NCBI GenBank assembly: GCA_905250115.1
Contig: CAJNOI010000095.1
Span: forward strand, 230,912 to 294,911
DNA from: Adineta steineri
Taxonomy: Eukaryota > Rotifera > Eurotatoria > Adinetida > Adinetidae
Reading direction: 5' to 3'
DNA length: 64,000 bases
In this document: piece after piece, positions 1-11,581 of the stretch
Layout of the letters: each line of letters opens with the position of its first letter
Numbering within the stretch: position 1 is the first letter of the stretch
Translations under genes and position numbers: made by a program
The notes under the pieces: model-generated
Database searches by the model: none
Seen by the model: only the letters and a program-made list of their open reading frames with translations
What the model was told of the DNA's origin: nothing

Positions 1-483
1 GGAGCACAATATCTAGCAGATGTATTACGAAATAATAAAGTAACTATCATTTTCGTCTACATCTATCTCATACATCCATTTGCACTCTATCATGCAGACA
101 CTTACGACATTAGATCTCAAATGGAATGAAGTCGGAGATGGTGGAGTACAACATCTAGCAGATGGATTACTAAATAATACGGTAAATATAATTCTCTTCT
201 TTATCTATTTCTTGTATGCATCTGCACTTTTTCATACAGACACTTACCATATTAGATCTCTATGGGAATTATATTGGAGCTGTTGGAGCACAGCATCTAG
301 TAGATGTGTTACGGAATAATAAGGTAAATATCATTGTTTTCGTCATGTATCTCATATATCTATTTGCACTGTTTTACACAGACACTTACGACATTGCATC
401 TCTCTGGCAATCATATCGAACGCGAACTTATGGTTGAAATCGATAACTTCATTGAACGAAACAATAGAGTGACAAATTATTAA
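1..483 (+). CDS. Leucine-rich-repeat protein, 3' end (RNI/NLR-type repeats)
   Basis: Partial gene entering from the left edge. Exons 1-39, 98-181, 240-323 and 382-483 join in frame 0 across GT-AG introns. Each full internal exon is 84 bases and encodes one 28-residue repeat of the ribonuclease-inhibitor type, with the pattern TLTxLDLxxNxIGxxGAQHL. The last exon starts another repeat (TLTTLHLSGNHIE) and ends at TAA 481-483 after a short charged tail. Such repeats form a curved protein-binding surface in NLR-like and RNI-like proteins; the N-terminal domain that would give the function lies outside the window. All three introns are exactly 58 bases and similar in sequence, so the repeats arose by duplication of an exon-plus-intron unit. 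The fold is clear; the partner is unknown. Confidence 0.8.
40..381 (+). repeat. 142-bp tandem exon-intron units of the LRR gene
   Basis: Three consecutive 58-base introns (40-97, 182-239, 324-381) alternate with 84-base exons, giving a strict 142-base period. Intron sequence is conserved as well (start GTAA, end near TTTGCACT..CAG), so duplication is fairly recent or the units are being homogenised. Confidence 0.8.
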
Positions 484-1424
484 GTCTTGGTATGGACAAC
501 ATACTGATCATTGTTAAAAAAATCATTGATGAATATATGCAAAATTTTGTCTTTCTGGTGTTGTCGTAAGAAAATAGAAATCGAATTATTTCATTTTATG
601 TATGACTTGTATTATAACAATATAAATTGGGTCAGTTTATAATGCACACGTGCCACTAATCAGGTGTGCGCATTTTTTATGGTGATATTTATGATAGTTG
701 AAGGGAGATTATAGTATACTATGAAGTTATATATAATTGTATCATGTTATTTGAAACATCATGTATGTTATGAATAGGCATTGATCGATATCCTGTCTAC
801 TAATTGAGTTAATTATGCGCAGTGATAATATGTCTCTAGAAAGAAGAAAACTGAGAGGAGAAGTACTGTTCAAGATATAATTTGTTAGAATAAAATCTAC
901 AGATGTAAAATATGATCCTGCATTGAGATTGGAATATCTTTGGATGTACAAATGGATCAGCGATAGAGAGCTTCGTAGCTGATCGTTGAAAAGATCGCTT
1001 TAGTATTTTTCACCGGGGATAAGAGCGTGAGACAGTTGATTTTTAACTCGCGTTTAATTTGAAATAGGTGAGCATTAATAGTACATGAAAAGTGAAAAGA
1101 ATCACTGATAGAGGACGCTCGATTGTGGTATAATATGACAACGATTTTGTTGAAATTAATTGTGGATATAGATGTGGATATTGATGTATGAGTATTGATA
1201 TTGAAGAAGATCTACACCCATGCTGACTCTACTAATTCTAGCATTTTTTTCGATTTTTTCATAGATCATCAGTGTAAATGTCGATCAGAGTATAAAAAAA
1301 CATATATACATATATCAATCTGCTCTCTTACACTTATTCTCACCATATTCACATCTTTATTCATATCGGCACCGTGATCCGCCCTCAAAAATTAACCGAA
1401 AATTGAATTCTTTGAATTTATTTT
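484..1424. other. Intergenic region
   Basis: No supported gene. A short imperfect hairpin with arms GATCAGC and GCTGATC lies near 955-985. An imperfect GTGTGC/GCACAC pair lies near 641-675. The remainder is AT-rich without recognisable features. Confidence 0.5.
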
Positions 1425-2752
1425 TTATGAAGTGATTCTATTGCTACAATATGAATGAAAAAATAATTGCGTAAAGATTGTTCGTAGTTCTGTTGAAGTG
1501 AAAACATAAACTACAATGTCTAATGCAGAGTTGGAATAACCAAACCATGACAAAATATTGTACAATACTTCATGATGTTGATCATCTTTCAAACGTACAC
1601 CAAAAGCACCACTTAGCACAAGATAGATGAAATAAGGTAGCCAACAAATAAGAAATGTACCCATAACAATACCGACGAATCTTGTTGCCTTTGGAGTGTT
1701 TGATAACATTCGCCAAATTCTTTTTGTTCGTTTCGATTTTCGTGAAGTAGCCTTATGGATATTATCCTGATGGTGCGATTCAGTCGTAGGTTTTTGATAT
1801 GTACCACGATGAATACGAACAGTAATTGTATCATTCGATAATTCATGATCTCCTAATGAGAGATCTGATCTTTCCATAGGAGAATTTCTATCAGCTGTCG
1901 TTATTTCTGAATTTTCGTTAGTTAATGGTTTTCTGCAATGAAATTTAATAAGATGATGATGACGTATGTAACCAGAATGAATTGCAACTGTTTGATTTTT
2001 CGCTGCCAAATATATTTTAATATAAACGTAAATCATCAATACTGACGGTATATAAAATGATGCTATAGATGAAAACAGGATATAGTAGGAATTGTTGGGC
2101 ATACCGCATTGTTCGAGTAGTGATGATGATACTACTAGTGTATCGTTTGACATTATTGATTTATCTAAATGACATCACAAGATGTATGTGAAATAATTTT
2201 TTTCTCACACTTCCATTAAAAGTCTTTTTTAAAATACATACCAGAAACAGAATGTTTCGTTCCCCAATAGATGATTGCTGGAAATGATATCAACGCTGAA
2301 CATATCCAGATGAATGACAACATCAAATACCATCGTTTTGATATGAATGAATTTGGATGTTGAATAGGTTTTTTAATTGTTATATATCGATCTATTCCAA
2401 TAGTGCATAGTCCAAGAATAGATGCTGTTGATGCAAAGATATCAACGGCATGCCAAAAATCACAAAGAAATCTTAGATATCGTGAAATCAACCAATATTC
2501 ATCATCGATTAAGGTAAAAATAAAAGCAAATGGCATAACGATCAAACCTACGATCAGATCAGCAAATGCTAATGATGCAATATAATAATATTTCGATGTA
2601 TGTAATGTCGATTCATGGATAATAACATAGATGATGAGCATATTACCGACAATTGTAAATAAACATAACAGGAAGAGAAATAAACCAACTGGATATATAA
2701 ACCATTCCATATCAATTATGGTTATATTAGTTGTTAATGTAAATAATTCCAT
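1425..2752 (-). CDS. Aminergic-type G protein-coupled receptor
   Basis: Two exons, 2752-2242 and 2164-1425, separated by a 77-base intron, encode 416 residues. Seven membrane segments are visible. Class A marks include GN in TM1, LAFADL in TM2, Cys in CDFWHAVD at the top of TM3 with the Asp that binds amines in monoamine receptors, DRY in IDRYITI, an EL2 Cys (EQCGM), a Ser-rich TM5 (SSIASFYIP) and CWLP in TM6. The third cytoplasmic loop is long (about 120 residues) and basic, as in octopamine, dopamine or adrenergic receptors. TM7 reads WFGYSNSALDIVVY, so the usual NPxxY is DIVVY: the Asn is Asp and the Pro is Ile. The ligand cannot be named from sequence. The start at 2752 is the first Met before TM1 and puts a short N-glycosylatable tail outside. 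Confidence 0.88.
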
Positions 2753-3462
2753 TATTATACACTATTGTTATATAATCTTCTATCATTCAAAGTGAATGAT
2801 AAATGTTGAGTTTGTTCGATAAAACAAAAGAGTATTTGTGGTAATACTCAATGTTTTGTTAATATACAAAAAGAAGAAATATGGAGAGAGATAGAAAGCA
2901 AAGCAAATACAATGATAGAAAGAAGAAAGAAAAAAAAGTACGTATGCGCTACAATGATTGATAAGTAGCGTTGTAATATTACAACAACAAAAGCCTTCAT
3001 GTAGAAAGTTAGAAGACAAATCGACAAGTATATTAAGATAGGAACATAGAAAAGACATTCTGTTGTTCTAATGTATATGTCATTGAATGAGTAAAACGGT
3101 TAGATAAGAATAGGAAAAATACTTGAGAAAAAAGGACAAGTCATATAGAAGAAAAGAACTAGTATTGACATTGATATAGCTAGTAACACTACTAATGTCT
3201 TAAATAACAGTAGATAATTGTATTTTTTTCTATATACATCACATATTTAGTAATATCAATAGTGTCTTAGACATCGACTAACAATATACATTTACTCAAA
3301 CAATGGAAAAACAATAGACATCAGTCAGTCGAATAAAAATTCTCTCCACTAAAATCAGTTGAGTCAAGAGAAACATGATGGTTATTATGTGTTTGAGAAT
3401 TGGAATTCAGTTATCATTACCATCCTCACTAGCTATTTCATACTCTTTTTTTAATCTGACTT

Positions 3463-3525
3463 CTTGAGGGTGGATGTGGGTCTGATTAATATTGGCACTC
3501 ATCTCATCCACACTCAACATTTTCA
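3463..3525. repeat. Telomere-like foldback element
   Basis: The G-arm TTGAGGGTGGATGTGGGT is followed after about 20 bases by the C-arm ATCCACACTCAA. It is one of a family found across the window; the ends resemble TTGAGGGTG and CACCCTCAA. Confidence 0.6.
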
Positions 3526-3614
3526 ATAAGAGTTAGAGTTTTCTCGATTTTTTCAGATCATAAATAACTTTTGTTGCATCGTGTAAACTCTACAATGTTT
3601 TTAAATAATACTTT

Positions 3615-3935
3615 ATAATTTTTGATTATCTAATTATTTTTATGTTTTTTACCAATCTCAGCGACGAACAGATATCGATTATATATACCTGCAGACCAAA
3701 ATCTCAACTGTTATTTAGTTTAAATTCTAAGGAAATATTATATCAATAAAAATATTGTCTCTCATTGATTGTAAATCATTCTTATTGTGCAAGTGTTGAT
3801 CGATATGAGTGAAAGAAAGATTTTTGTCCCTTACTGACATCTATACTATTCAATTTTATTTTAATGAATAGTAAATACCATTTTTCTTTTCTATTCATTT
3901 TATTATAATAAAATTCATTGAAAGTATTATACTTC
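3615..3935. repeat. Dispersed non-coding repeat, copy A
   Basis: It aligns by eye over about 320 bases with 7037-7372 in the same orientation. Shared blocks include GAGTGAAAGAAAGATTTTTG and CTGACATCTATACTATTCAA. Together the two copies bracket the gene at 5189-6623. No coding potential is seen. Confidence 0.65.
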
Positions 3936-5188
3936 GTTCTCTTTCAACAATCATTGATCAAAAAATCACAATATTTCTAATGAAAAAATTTAATATATAT
4001 TCTTTCGACATTCTTTTCATCACCTTTTTTTCCACATTCGTTCTTTCAATCTTTTTAAAACATATCACATAAATATATGCATATATATTAATCAATCATA
4101 TAGTAAAAATTCTGCGAGATTTTTGTGAGTTAAGTTCAATTCAACTGAGAAATTTCCTCGGAGACAGTTCGCTCTTGTTTAAATAACACAAGTTTGGTGA
4201 TCGGAAAATAAAAAAATATGGATCGATGGCATGTTCTTCGCAGTCACTGGACACGGTCATATGAGGACAAATATTCGTGAAACTAATTCAAAAGATTTGA
4301 TCGATTTGAAGAGCAGCATCAGTCAAAAGATTAAATTAACTATAAAAGAAATACTGTATAATATTCTTTCGAAATAGAAAAAAAAGAATAAAATTTTGTA
4401 TTACAGTTAAAAATGATACCTTCGAGCAATACTTTCGAAATTCGTTCGTATGAAGAGAAATTCTATGTATTTATCTATCATTTAAAAACAATTGATATAG
4501 TCAAATTAAATAGCAAAGATATAAGAAAAACTCTAGTCGAGGACACTTTTGAGATACCCTATATTGACTTGTGTTCTATAAATATTATATTTTTCAAGTC
4601 AAATCACTCGTGCTCTTTATTTGTTATACACTTTTAAGCGGTAGCCACCATTTCGAACGACGTATTTCAACATAAATAAAACGAAGAGATTCAAAAACAG
4701 TGTCTTTCATTTCATATTATAAGTAGCTATGAACGATTGAAATCCCATGTTATATGAGAGTGATAACGAAACTCTCATCCTTACTCACACTTATCCTCAA
4801 AAGTATTGAGTTGTAATTAATCTTTTTTTCGATATATTATTACTAATCAAATGCCTTGTTGACCAACATTTTTTGACAATAATCTATCGGCAATGTCACT
4901 GTTTGCAAAGTGCGTGTTGACCTAAAACGTACTTACCAAACAATTCTACGTATTATGAAAATGAAAAATGACGTCTAATGTGTTTATTTTTATTTTTACA
5001 CAGAATTAACTTTTTCATTATAGTGCTCTACGAACAACATGACCTGAAAAGCATCAGTTTCAATTGTTTGCATGTAGCTATGAGAACAAAACTCCATTAG
5101 CATCTATTTCTATATAATCAGAAACAAAGCACATGAAAAATTCATTTTACTGTTGACTACAATAGTCTTCACTATATTTCATCTATCT

Positions 5189-6623
5189 ATGAACAACATA
5201 AATCCCAAAATCCGACTCAGTGTTTGGGATGCTGTCGATAACAATGTTAACAATCAACCTAAATCTGAACAGGTAAAGGTAAGCTACATCAATAATGAAG
5301 AAGCCAAGCGTTCCTAATAGACATATTTGCCCTGCATTCTTCTATAACTAAGTCTTCAACTTTAATAAATCGTATTCTCATGTGTTTTCAGGTTGACAAA
5401 CAACCACCTTCAACAAAAAATGCTTCCACACCACGACATGTTAAAGTCAATATGAATGATATCGCAAATGTTTCAAAGAAAAATCCTAGGTATATATATA
5501 TTCCAACAATAAATATAAATAATACATTACTTTATCTCTAATATAGAAAAGGTGGTTTATGCATTAAATGTTGCTTAGCTTTTCTAATATTATTATTGAT
5601 AATAGCAGCAGGAGTTGTTCCCGCTGTTGTCATAATTATACTGAAATCGGATATAACCACTACTACAGTAGCTACCAGTAAGTCTAGATTATATTGAAAT
5701 ATTTTATTGAGTATATTTGATTATTTTTAGCAACAATTGCTTGTGTTTCTGGATTAACTGCCACATCATCAGGGGCATGTGTTAATACACAAATTGATTT
5801 TAATAATTGTGGATCAGTTGGTTATGTTTGTTCGTCCAATTATACAAGTTGTTCAGGTGGTTTATGTAGTACAACTCCTGCTGTAATGCTTTCTGGTGCT
5901 ATTGGTGTTCCTGGATTTAATTCTTCTATTAGCAGCATTGACGATGCGATAACATTGGTCACTCTTCCACTGAATATTACATTATTCAATTACACAACCA
6001 ATAATATCACAGTATCAAGTAATGGTGTAAGTCATTTCGTTTGTTTAGCTTCTATCAGTTAAAATCATTGTGATTTTCATGACATAGAAAGCGATGTTGC
6101 TTTTATAAAAGCAGTTTATTTAAACATTCATTGAATTTTAGGTTATCTGTCTTGGTATTTGTTCTGCTGACTATAGTAATGGTAACTTATCGAGTAGCAG
6201 TTTTGGAGGACCAACAGTTTTTGGTTTTTGGGATGATCTCTTCATTACTACTGGTACTTCTCAAGCAATTTATTATGCTGTTAGTGGAACAGCACCGAAT
6301 CGAATAACAACTTTTGAATTTTATGAAAGTAGTTATGCTTCCTCAACACAATATTATCATTTTCAAGTCATATTTTATGAAAACTTACCAAATATTGTTA
6401 AATGCTTCTATTTCGATATGTCAGATGGAGGTGCATCAGCAACTATTGGCATACAAGGTATGTTTCTTTTTCTCATTTCCAAATGATTTATTTTTTATTC
6501 TTTTGTTAATTAATAGCATCAGCAAGTGGACCAAGTGTCACCTATTCAGTAGATCAAGCGAATGCTGTAGCATATAATACATCACTTATATTTAATACAA
6601 ATACTGGAACATTTACTGGTTAA
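5189..6623 (+). CDS. Single-pass membrane protein with Cys-rich ectodomain, function unknown
   Basis: Six exons (5189-5278, 5392-5489, 5547-5677, 5731-6026, 6142-6457, 6517-6623) give 345 residues with consistent phases. The first ~70 residues are polar and presumably cytosolic. One hydrophobic helix follows (CLAFLILLLIIAAGVVPAVV), after a Lys/Cys stretch, then a Thr-rich linker. The outer part has a Cys-rich segment (ACVSGLTATSSGACVN onward) and a C-terminal beta-rich domain with VFGFWDDLF and IYYAVSGTAPNRITTFEF. The FWDDL...YY.V.GTAPNR pattern resembles beta-sandwich domains of secreted proteins, an inference without a search. The order fits a type II topology, with no signal peptide. The Cys-rich segment recalls those of the two kelch genes in this window. 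Confidence 0.75.
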
Positions 6624-6831
6624 CAGTACATATTGTCACAGGCTTGAACTACGGTGAACACTTTGTAGAGTATTTTCATTTTCGACATTTTTCTAAAAAA
6701 TATCTTTTGTTTTTGTTTGTTTTCCTTTTTTTCGAACGATAAACCGTGAAATTTGTAAATCACATATGAATTAAACATCGATACATATATGTCTTTCAAA
6801 TTATACTCGAGAATTGTTTGTATATTGCAGA

Positions 6832-6879
6832 GCGGTGTGGGTATTACTTTTACTTCAGACTTACACCCATCCTCGTCAC
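6832..6879. repeat. Telomere-like foldback element
   Basis: The G-arm GCGGTGTGGGT is followed by the C-arm TTACACCCATCC after about 17 bases. Confidence 0.5.
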
Positions 6880-7036
6880 ATTAATAACTTGTTTATTGAA
6901 AATAATAATTATTTACATCAACAGAAATGGTTCGAGAGAAAAAAGTTTCTTTTTCTAAAAATAAATACTAAACATTCCCAGTATGTTAAGTATACTGATA
7001 TACTCTAGCCTTCGTTATAGACATATGCTTCATAAG

Positions 7037-7372
7037 TTTTGATTATCTAATAATTGATAAAGTTATACCTGAAGAGTAAAATCTAAACTGTCATTTAGTA
7101 GAAATATATAGTCAATTTGCACAAGTTGTAAGGAAATACTATATCAATAAAAATGCGAAAATTTTTGTCTGTCATTGATTCATTGACTGCATATCATTTT
7201 TATTGTGAAAGTGTCAATCGAAATGAGTGAAAGAAAGATTTTTGTTTCTTACTGACATCTATACTATTCAATTTTATTTCGATGAATAATAAATAACTTT
7301 TTTTTTCTATTTATTTTAGTATAATAAACTTCATTAGTGAAACAATCTTTATTGAAAGCGTTATACTAGTAT
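7037..7372. repeat. Dispersed non-coding repeat, copy B
   Basis: Direct-orientation counterpart of 3615-3935, with scattered substitutions and small insertions, for example extra bases around 7100-7125. Both copies stop close to a telomere-like foldback or AT-rich DNA. Confidence 0.65.
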
Positions 7373-7380
7373 ATGAACGA

Positions 7381-7429
7381 GTATGGGCGTGAGTGTGGAT
7401 AATCTACTTGTTCACCACACTCAGCCTTA
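7381..7429. repeat. Telomere-like foldback element
   Basis: The G-arm GTATGGGCGTGAGTGTGG is followed by the C-arm CACCACACTCAGCC. Confidence 0.55.
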
Positions 7430-7559
7430 ATACTTCATCGAAAGAAATCTTTTTCTTTCTTATTACAAATTGAACAAATGTTCAAAGTTGGACATACAAT
7501 TAATTGCAACTAGATGAATAATATCTTGAATCTTCATGACTCTAGCCATTCTTTCCGAT

Positions 7560-7644
7560 CAGGGTGTGCAGTTGTGAGTGTATATAAAAGAAAGGAAACT
7601 GTAGTATATGAATTCTATACCCACCCTACATCCACACTCTCAAG
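7560..7644. repeat. Telomere-like foldback element
   Basis: The G-arm CAGGGTGTGCAGTTGTGAGTG is separated by about 45 bases from the C-arm CCCACCCTACATCCACACTC, ending TCAAG. Confidence 0.55.
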
Positions 7645-8392
7645 AAATATTTTTTATTTATGCTCTTTTGTTATATATTTAAAGCTACCTTGAAACTCTA
7701 GAAGCAGCACAAATTTTGAATTATAACGGAGCGTTACAATAAAAAAGAAAGAAAAATCTATTCACATAAATATATGATGGAATTACTAAATGTCAATAAT
7801 TGAAAATAAAAGTAACGAATAAAGAACAAATGTAGAAGAATGAGAAGATACACCATAAAACAAAATTTTATGAGACGAATAAAACTGCCATGCAAAGTAT
7901 AATAAACGATATTCTTTTTTCTCGTTAATGTGAAAGGAAAGAAAAAAAAGAAAAATAACTTGGAAAAAACCAACATATGATGCTACTATTTATATGAGAT
8001 GACTGTAATTTTGTTTCTAACTCATTCGAACACTATCAATATTCTTTTGTGAAACCAAGGTTGTTGTGAAGAAAAAGTGTTTAATTCTGATTGTTTTTAT
8101 AAACGAACTCAATCGGGTGACTTTGTTGTAGTCAACGAGAATATCTCACATATAGGTACGTATAAAGGGTATAGCACAGGTTTGGATTCTCTCGTGTAAT
8201 ATTGTCTTCCTAGATATTCTTAAAATCGTAGAGACTGACACTCACAGTATATGTACTAGCTGTATAGATGTACATTATGATAGAATTTCAACGTTCTAAT
8301 CCTTATCGTTATTAAGATAAAAACTTTTTTAAAACAATAACAATTTTTGAATTATTCCGAGTGTTCCAAAAGGCTGACAGACATGCTATTTT

Positions 8393-9007
8393 NNNNNNNN
8401 NNNNNNNNNNNNNNNNNNNNNNNNNNNNNNNNNNNNNNNNNNNNNNNNNNNNNNNNNNNNNNNNNNNNNNNNNNNNNNNNNNNNNNNNNNNNNNNNNNNN
8501 NNNNNNNNNNNNNNNNNNNNNNNNNNNNNNNNNNNNNNNNNNNNNNNNNNNNNNNNNNNNNNNNNNNNNNNNNNNNNNNNNNNNNNNNNNNNNNNNNNNN
8601 NNNNNNNNNNNNNNNNNNNNNNNNNNNNNNNNNNNNNNNNNNNNNNNNNNNNNNNNNNNNNNNNNNNNNNNNNNNNNNNNNNNNNNNNNNNNNNNNNNNN
8701 NNNNNNNNNNNNNNNNNNNNNNNNNNNNNNNNNNNNNNNNNNNNNNNNNNNNNNNNNNNNNNNNNNNNNNNNNNNNNNNNNNNNNNNNNNNNNNNNNNNN
8801 NNNNNNNNNNNNNNNNNNNNNNNNNNNNNNNNNNNNNNNNNNNNNNNNNNNNNNNNNNNNNNNNNNNNNNNNNNNNNNNNNNNNNNNNNNNNNNNNNNNN
8901 NNNNNNNNNNNNNNNNNNNNNNNNNNNNNNNNNNNNNNNNNNNNNNNNNNNNNNNNNNNNNNNNNNNNNNNNNNNNNNNNNNNNNNNNNNNNNNNNNNNN
9001 NNNNNNN
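8393..9007. other. Assembly gap (615 N)
   Basis: A run of 615 unknown bases. A telomere-like G-arm (CTTGAGGGTGTGAGTGTGG) begins ten bases after the gap, so a repeat may have caused the break. Confidence 0.99.
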
Positions 9008-9016
9008 TTTTTTTCT

Positions 9017-9053
9017 CTTGAGGGTGTGAGTGTGGATATGAGAGTATCACCCG
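9017..9053. repeat. Telomere-like element next to the gap
   Basis: The G-arm CTTGAGGGTGTGAGTGTGG is followed by a short TATCACCCG tail. This is a good instance of the family's left end. Confidence 0.5.
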
Positions 9054-9329
9054 AAATTAGAATATGTCGTTCAATAGTTATCCAAAAAACAAGAAGTATT
9101 CTTGTAACATAAATATTTCAATCAAGAAATGTTTGAATTGTGCAGAAAACATCTAATATTTTAACAATACAACAGTCATGAATCAATCATTACTTGAGAA
9201 ATCAGAACAATGAAATGAACAATAACAATAGCATAATTATTGAAAGCATTATATAAAGTTCGATCAAAAAGAAGATGGAAGAGAAAAACTAATCAAATCA
9301 CTATAAAAAATAGCTAAAATTGTTTTTTT

Positions 9330-9404
9330 GAAGGCGAATATGTGTGAGTCTATGAGATGGTTTGTAACATCTTTAGCCGCATTCCACACACACTCATTTT
9401 CAAG
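9330..9404. repeat. Telomere-like foldback element
   Basis: The G-arm GAAGGCGAATATGTGTGAG and the C-arm CCACACACACTCATTTTCAAG lie about 38 bases apart. Confidence 0.5.
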
Positions 9405-9743
9405 ATGCATTTCCATAGTTTTGTCAAAACACATTTATTAATTAATTATTAATTGTTGACAAAAGATCGATTGCTGAAAAGTTATAATTTATAGTAGCAA
9501 ATTGATTTATATCACATCCATACAAGTGAGTCTGTTTTCGATTGAATAATCACTATCAGGCATTCGATATTATCAGTAGATATATCTTTTTTTAAAGTAT
9601 ATCTAACAATGATACTTTAATCTTGTGATTTTCTAATAAAATCGTACAGATTCTTTGTCATCTGACGTAGTTCAGTAATGAAAGGAAATCTATATTATTA
9701 TAGCTGTTCTCACTCATATTCATTCTCAAGTATTACAGTTTTA

Positions 9744-9799
9744 TTGTGTGTATGAATACTAATGATGATGAAAATACTTTCACCCACACACACATAATA
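9744..9799. repeat. Telomere-like foldback element
   Basis: The G-arm TTGTGTGTATGAATAC and the C-arm TTTCACCCACACACACAT flank a short spacer. Confidence 0.4.
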
Positions 9800-9951
9800 G
9801 AACATATGGCACATTAAAAGTGAAGAAAAATCATATATATATGTGCCGTAATTTATTTCGAATAAAATATGGAACTGAGTTGAACATATGGTGTCCGTAT
9901 AAGAAAAAAAACTATACATCGCAATCATTATGTTTGTCTGAAAAAATTCCA

Positions 9952-10422
9952 TCAGTTCAAACTTCGTTGTTTTGGCGCATACTTTCGTGTCCATTCTATT
10001 ACTCTTTCTTGATATTGTTTTTCATCTGTTTGATAGCATTTCAATGCTTCTCGATTCAATCCATGATCAGGATTTGGATCGGTTAATAATGAACATAGTG
10101 ATATCAAGAGAGCACGCGTACTCAACGCCGGAGACCATTTAGAATGGAGAATATCTAAACAAATTTCACCTTTGGCACTAATATTTGGATGATAGATAGG
10201 TGTTGTAAAACGAATATGTGGTGGTTTGAATGGATACTCTAACGGAAAATCGATGGTGAGATAGAATCTTCCGTTAGCATACGGTGTTTGTTCTGGTCCA
10301 TCGATATATCCAGTCCAATGTGTGATATCTTTTTCAGGATCTTTAGGTTCTGCATGACAAAACGGAGCTGGATCTTTTAAAAGCTCACGATGGTTAATAG
10401 CGAGACGTTGGAGAAAAGCCAT
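9952..10422 (-). CDS. Ubiquitin-conjugating enzyme E2 (UBE2D/Ubc4-5-like)
   Basis: A single coding exon of 156 residues with a complete UBC fold. It carries ubiquitin from E1 as a thioester and passes it to substrates with an E3 ligase. The HPN motif is at residues 78-80 (IYHPNIS) and the catalytic Cys is residue 88 in GEICLDIL, followed by WSPAL and the DPNPD loop, all typical of the UBE2D class. There is a nine-residue C-terminal extension beyond the usual ~147. I start at Met 10422 (MAFLQRL), which matches the family N-terminus. The open frame runs on upstream to 10749, but that part has no E2 similarity. A splice-acceptor-like TTCTTTTTCAG ends 21 bases before this ATG, so the upstream frame is probably an untranslated intron or a trans-splice site. 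Confidence 0.92.
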   Translation of the reverse strand: MAFLQRLAINHRELLKDPAPFCHAEPKDPEKDITHWTGYIDGPEQTPYANGRFYLTIDFPLEYPFKPPHIRFTTPIYHPNISAKGEICLDILHSKWSPALSTRALLISLCSLLTDPNPDHGLNREALKCYQTDEKQYQERVIEWTRKYAPKQRSLN

Positions 10423-10828
10423 AGATACGAGTTCGACAAAAATCTGAAAAAGAAGATCATCTTTTAAAAGTCTATGTAAAATATCAATTGTGGGAAAAAA
10501 AATAACATTCTTCAATGAAATATAGAATGAGATGTAATTTGAGTCGACAATTGCATGCCTTTTATATATGTGGAGAACAGGAAATAAATTTATTTTTTTC
10601 CCAAGAAAAAAACCCAGTGTGTGCAAATTTCTTATTTGTTTATCTAAAAGACGCCCGTTTATGATTGAAACCTTTTGAGGAATTGCGCTCGTAAACTTTG
10701 CAAAATATTCCTTAAGGTAAATAGATTTGTTGAGAATAATTTCATTCAAATTAGGAAAGAATGCAATGTAAAGAACGCTATCAACATGTCTCCGTTATTT
10801 TCTTTTCTTGATGATTCATTTCCTCTAT

Positions 10829-10872
10829 TTGAGAATGTGGGTGTGAATTCATCTTTTTTTTACCACATTCTT
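10829..10872. repeat. Telomere-like foldback element (short)
   Basis: TTTGAGAATGTGGGTGTGAA pairs with TACCACATTCTTTAA. The stem is short. Confidence 0.45.
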
Positions 10873-11520
10873 TAATCTAGCCAAATGATTTGATGTCTAA
10901 ATATGAATATTACTAAACAATTCATGTCGACTGAAATCATCATCGATTATAACACAATGCTTTGCATTGTGTGGATTAACATCAATGTTATTGCTGTTGA
11001 AAGTCATTTATTGATCTATTCAAAAATCATATATATCAAAACTCTGCTGCAATTTTATCTTCAGAATGTAATTCAAAGAAGAAACGTTATAGGGGACAGC
11101 GAATACTTCTGATGAAAAAATAAAAAAGTTACTGTCATAAAGTGACATCTGTTGATAATGCCAGTTTATACTATTACGTATTTTATAGAATGATAGAGAA
11201 TCGTTTGTTGTGAATACTAAGAGTACAATGACCGTAATCATCTCACGATTGAACGAAAATATTTTGCTTTTTAATTGTAAAATATGAAGCACATTAGACA
11301 TTCATGAAATTACCAACTTGCAAACTATGGTACGCGTCATAATGATATTGTTCTATGGATTTTTACCTGTGTTATCATTTACATAGACTGTTTTTTTTTT
11401 TAAATTGTTATATTATTTCAATGATATCATTTGGCCTTTCCCACTTATCTTTTCATGTAATGTTTCCAACCAGACTACACATATATACGTATACCGATCG
11501 TTTATATGATCGACACATAC

Positions 11521-11581
11521 GTGAGGATGTAGGTATGGATGTGGGTATTTTCTACCCTCTGATCCTTACCCACAGCTTCAA
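11521..11581. repeat. Telomere-like foldback element
   Basis: The G-arm GTGAGGATGTAGGTATGG continues with ATGTGGGT. The C-arm is CTACCCTCTGATCCTTACCC, ending CAGCTTCAAG. Confidence 0.5.

Larger units (their letters stand above)
2753..5188. other. Intergenic region with dispersed repeats
   Basis: No supported gene. It contains a telomere-like foldback (3463-3525), one copy of a 320-base dispersed repeat (3615-3935) and a degenerate C-rich half element near 4772-4800 (CTCATCCTTACTCACAC). Confidence 0.5.
6624..8392. other. Intergenic region with repeats
   Basis: No supported gene. Contains telomere-like foldbacks at 6832-6879, 7381-7429 and 7560-7644 and the second copy of the dispersed repeat at 7037-7372. 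Confidence 0.5.
9054..9951. other. Intergenic region
   Basis: AT-rich, with no supported gene. It holds two telomere-like foldbacks (9330-9404, 9744-9799). Confidence 0.45.

Noticed and set aside
4413..4637. 74-residue open frame on the plus strand
   Set aside because: No recognisable domain, no clear splice partners, and AT-rich intergenic composition.
8347..9050. Open frames across the N run
   Set aside because: They exist only because N codons are not stops.
10423..10749. N-terminal extension of the E2 enzyme
   Set aside because: No similarity to E2 proteins, low-complexity AT-rich codons, and an acceptor-like site lies just before the canonical start.
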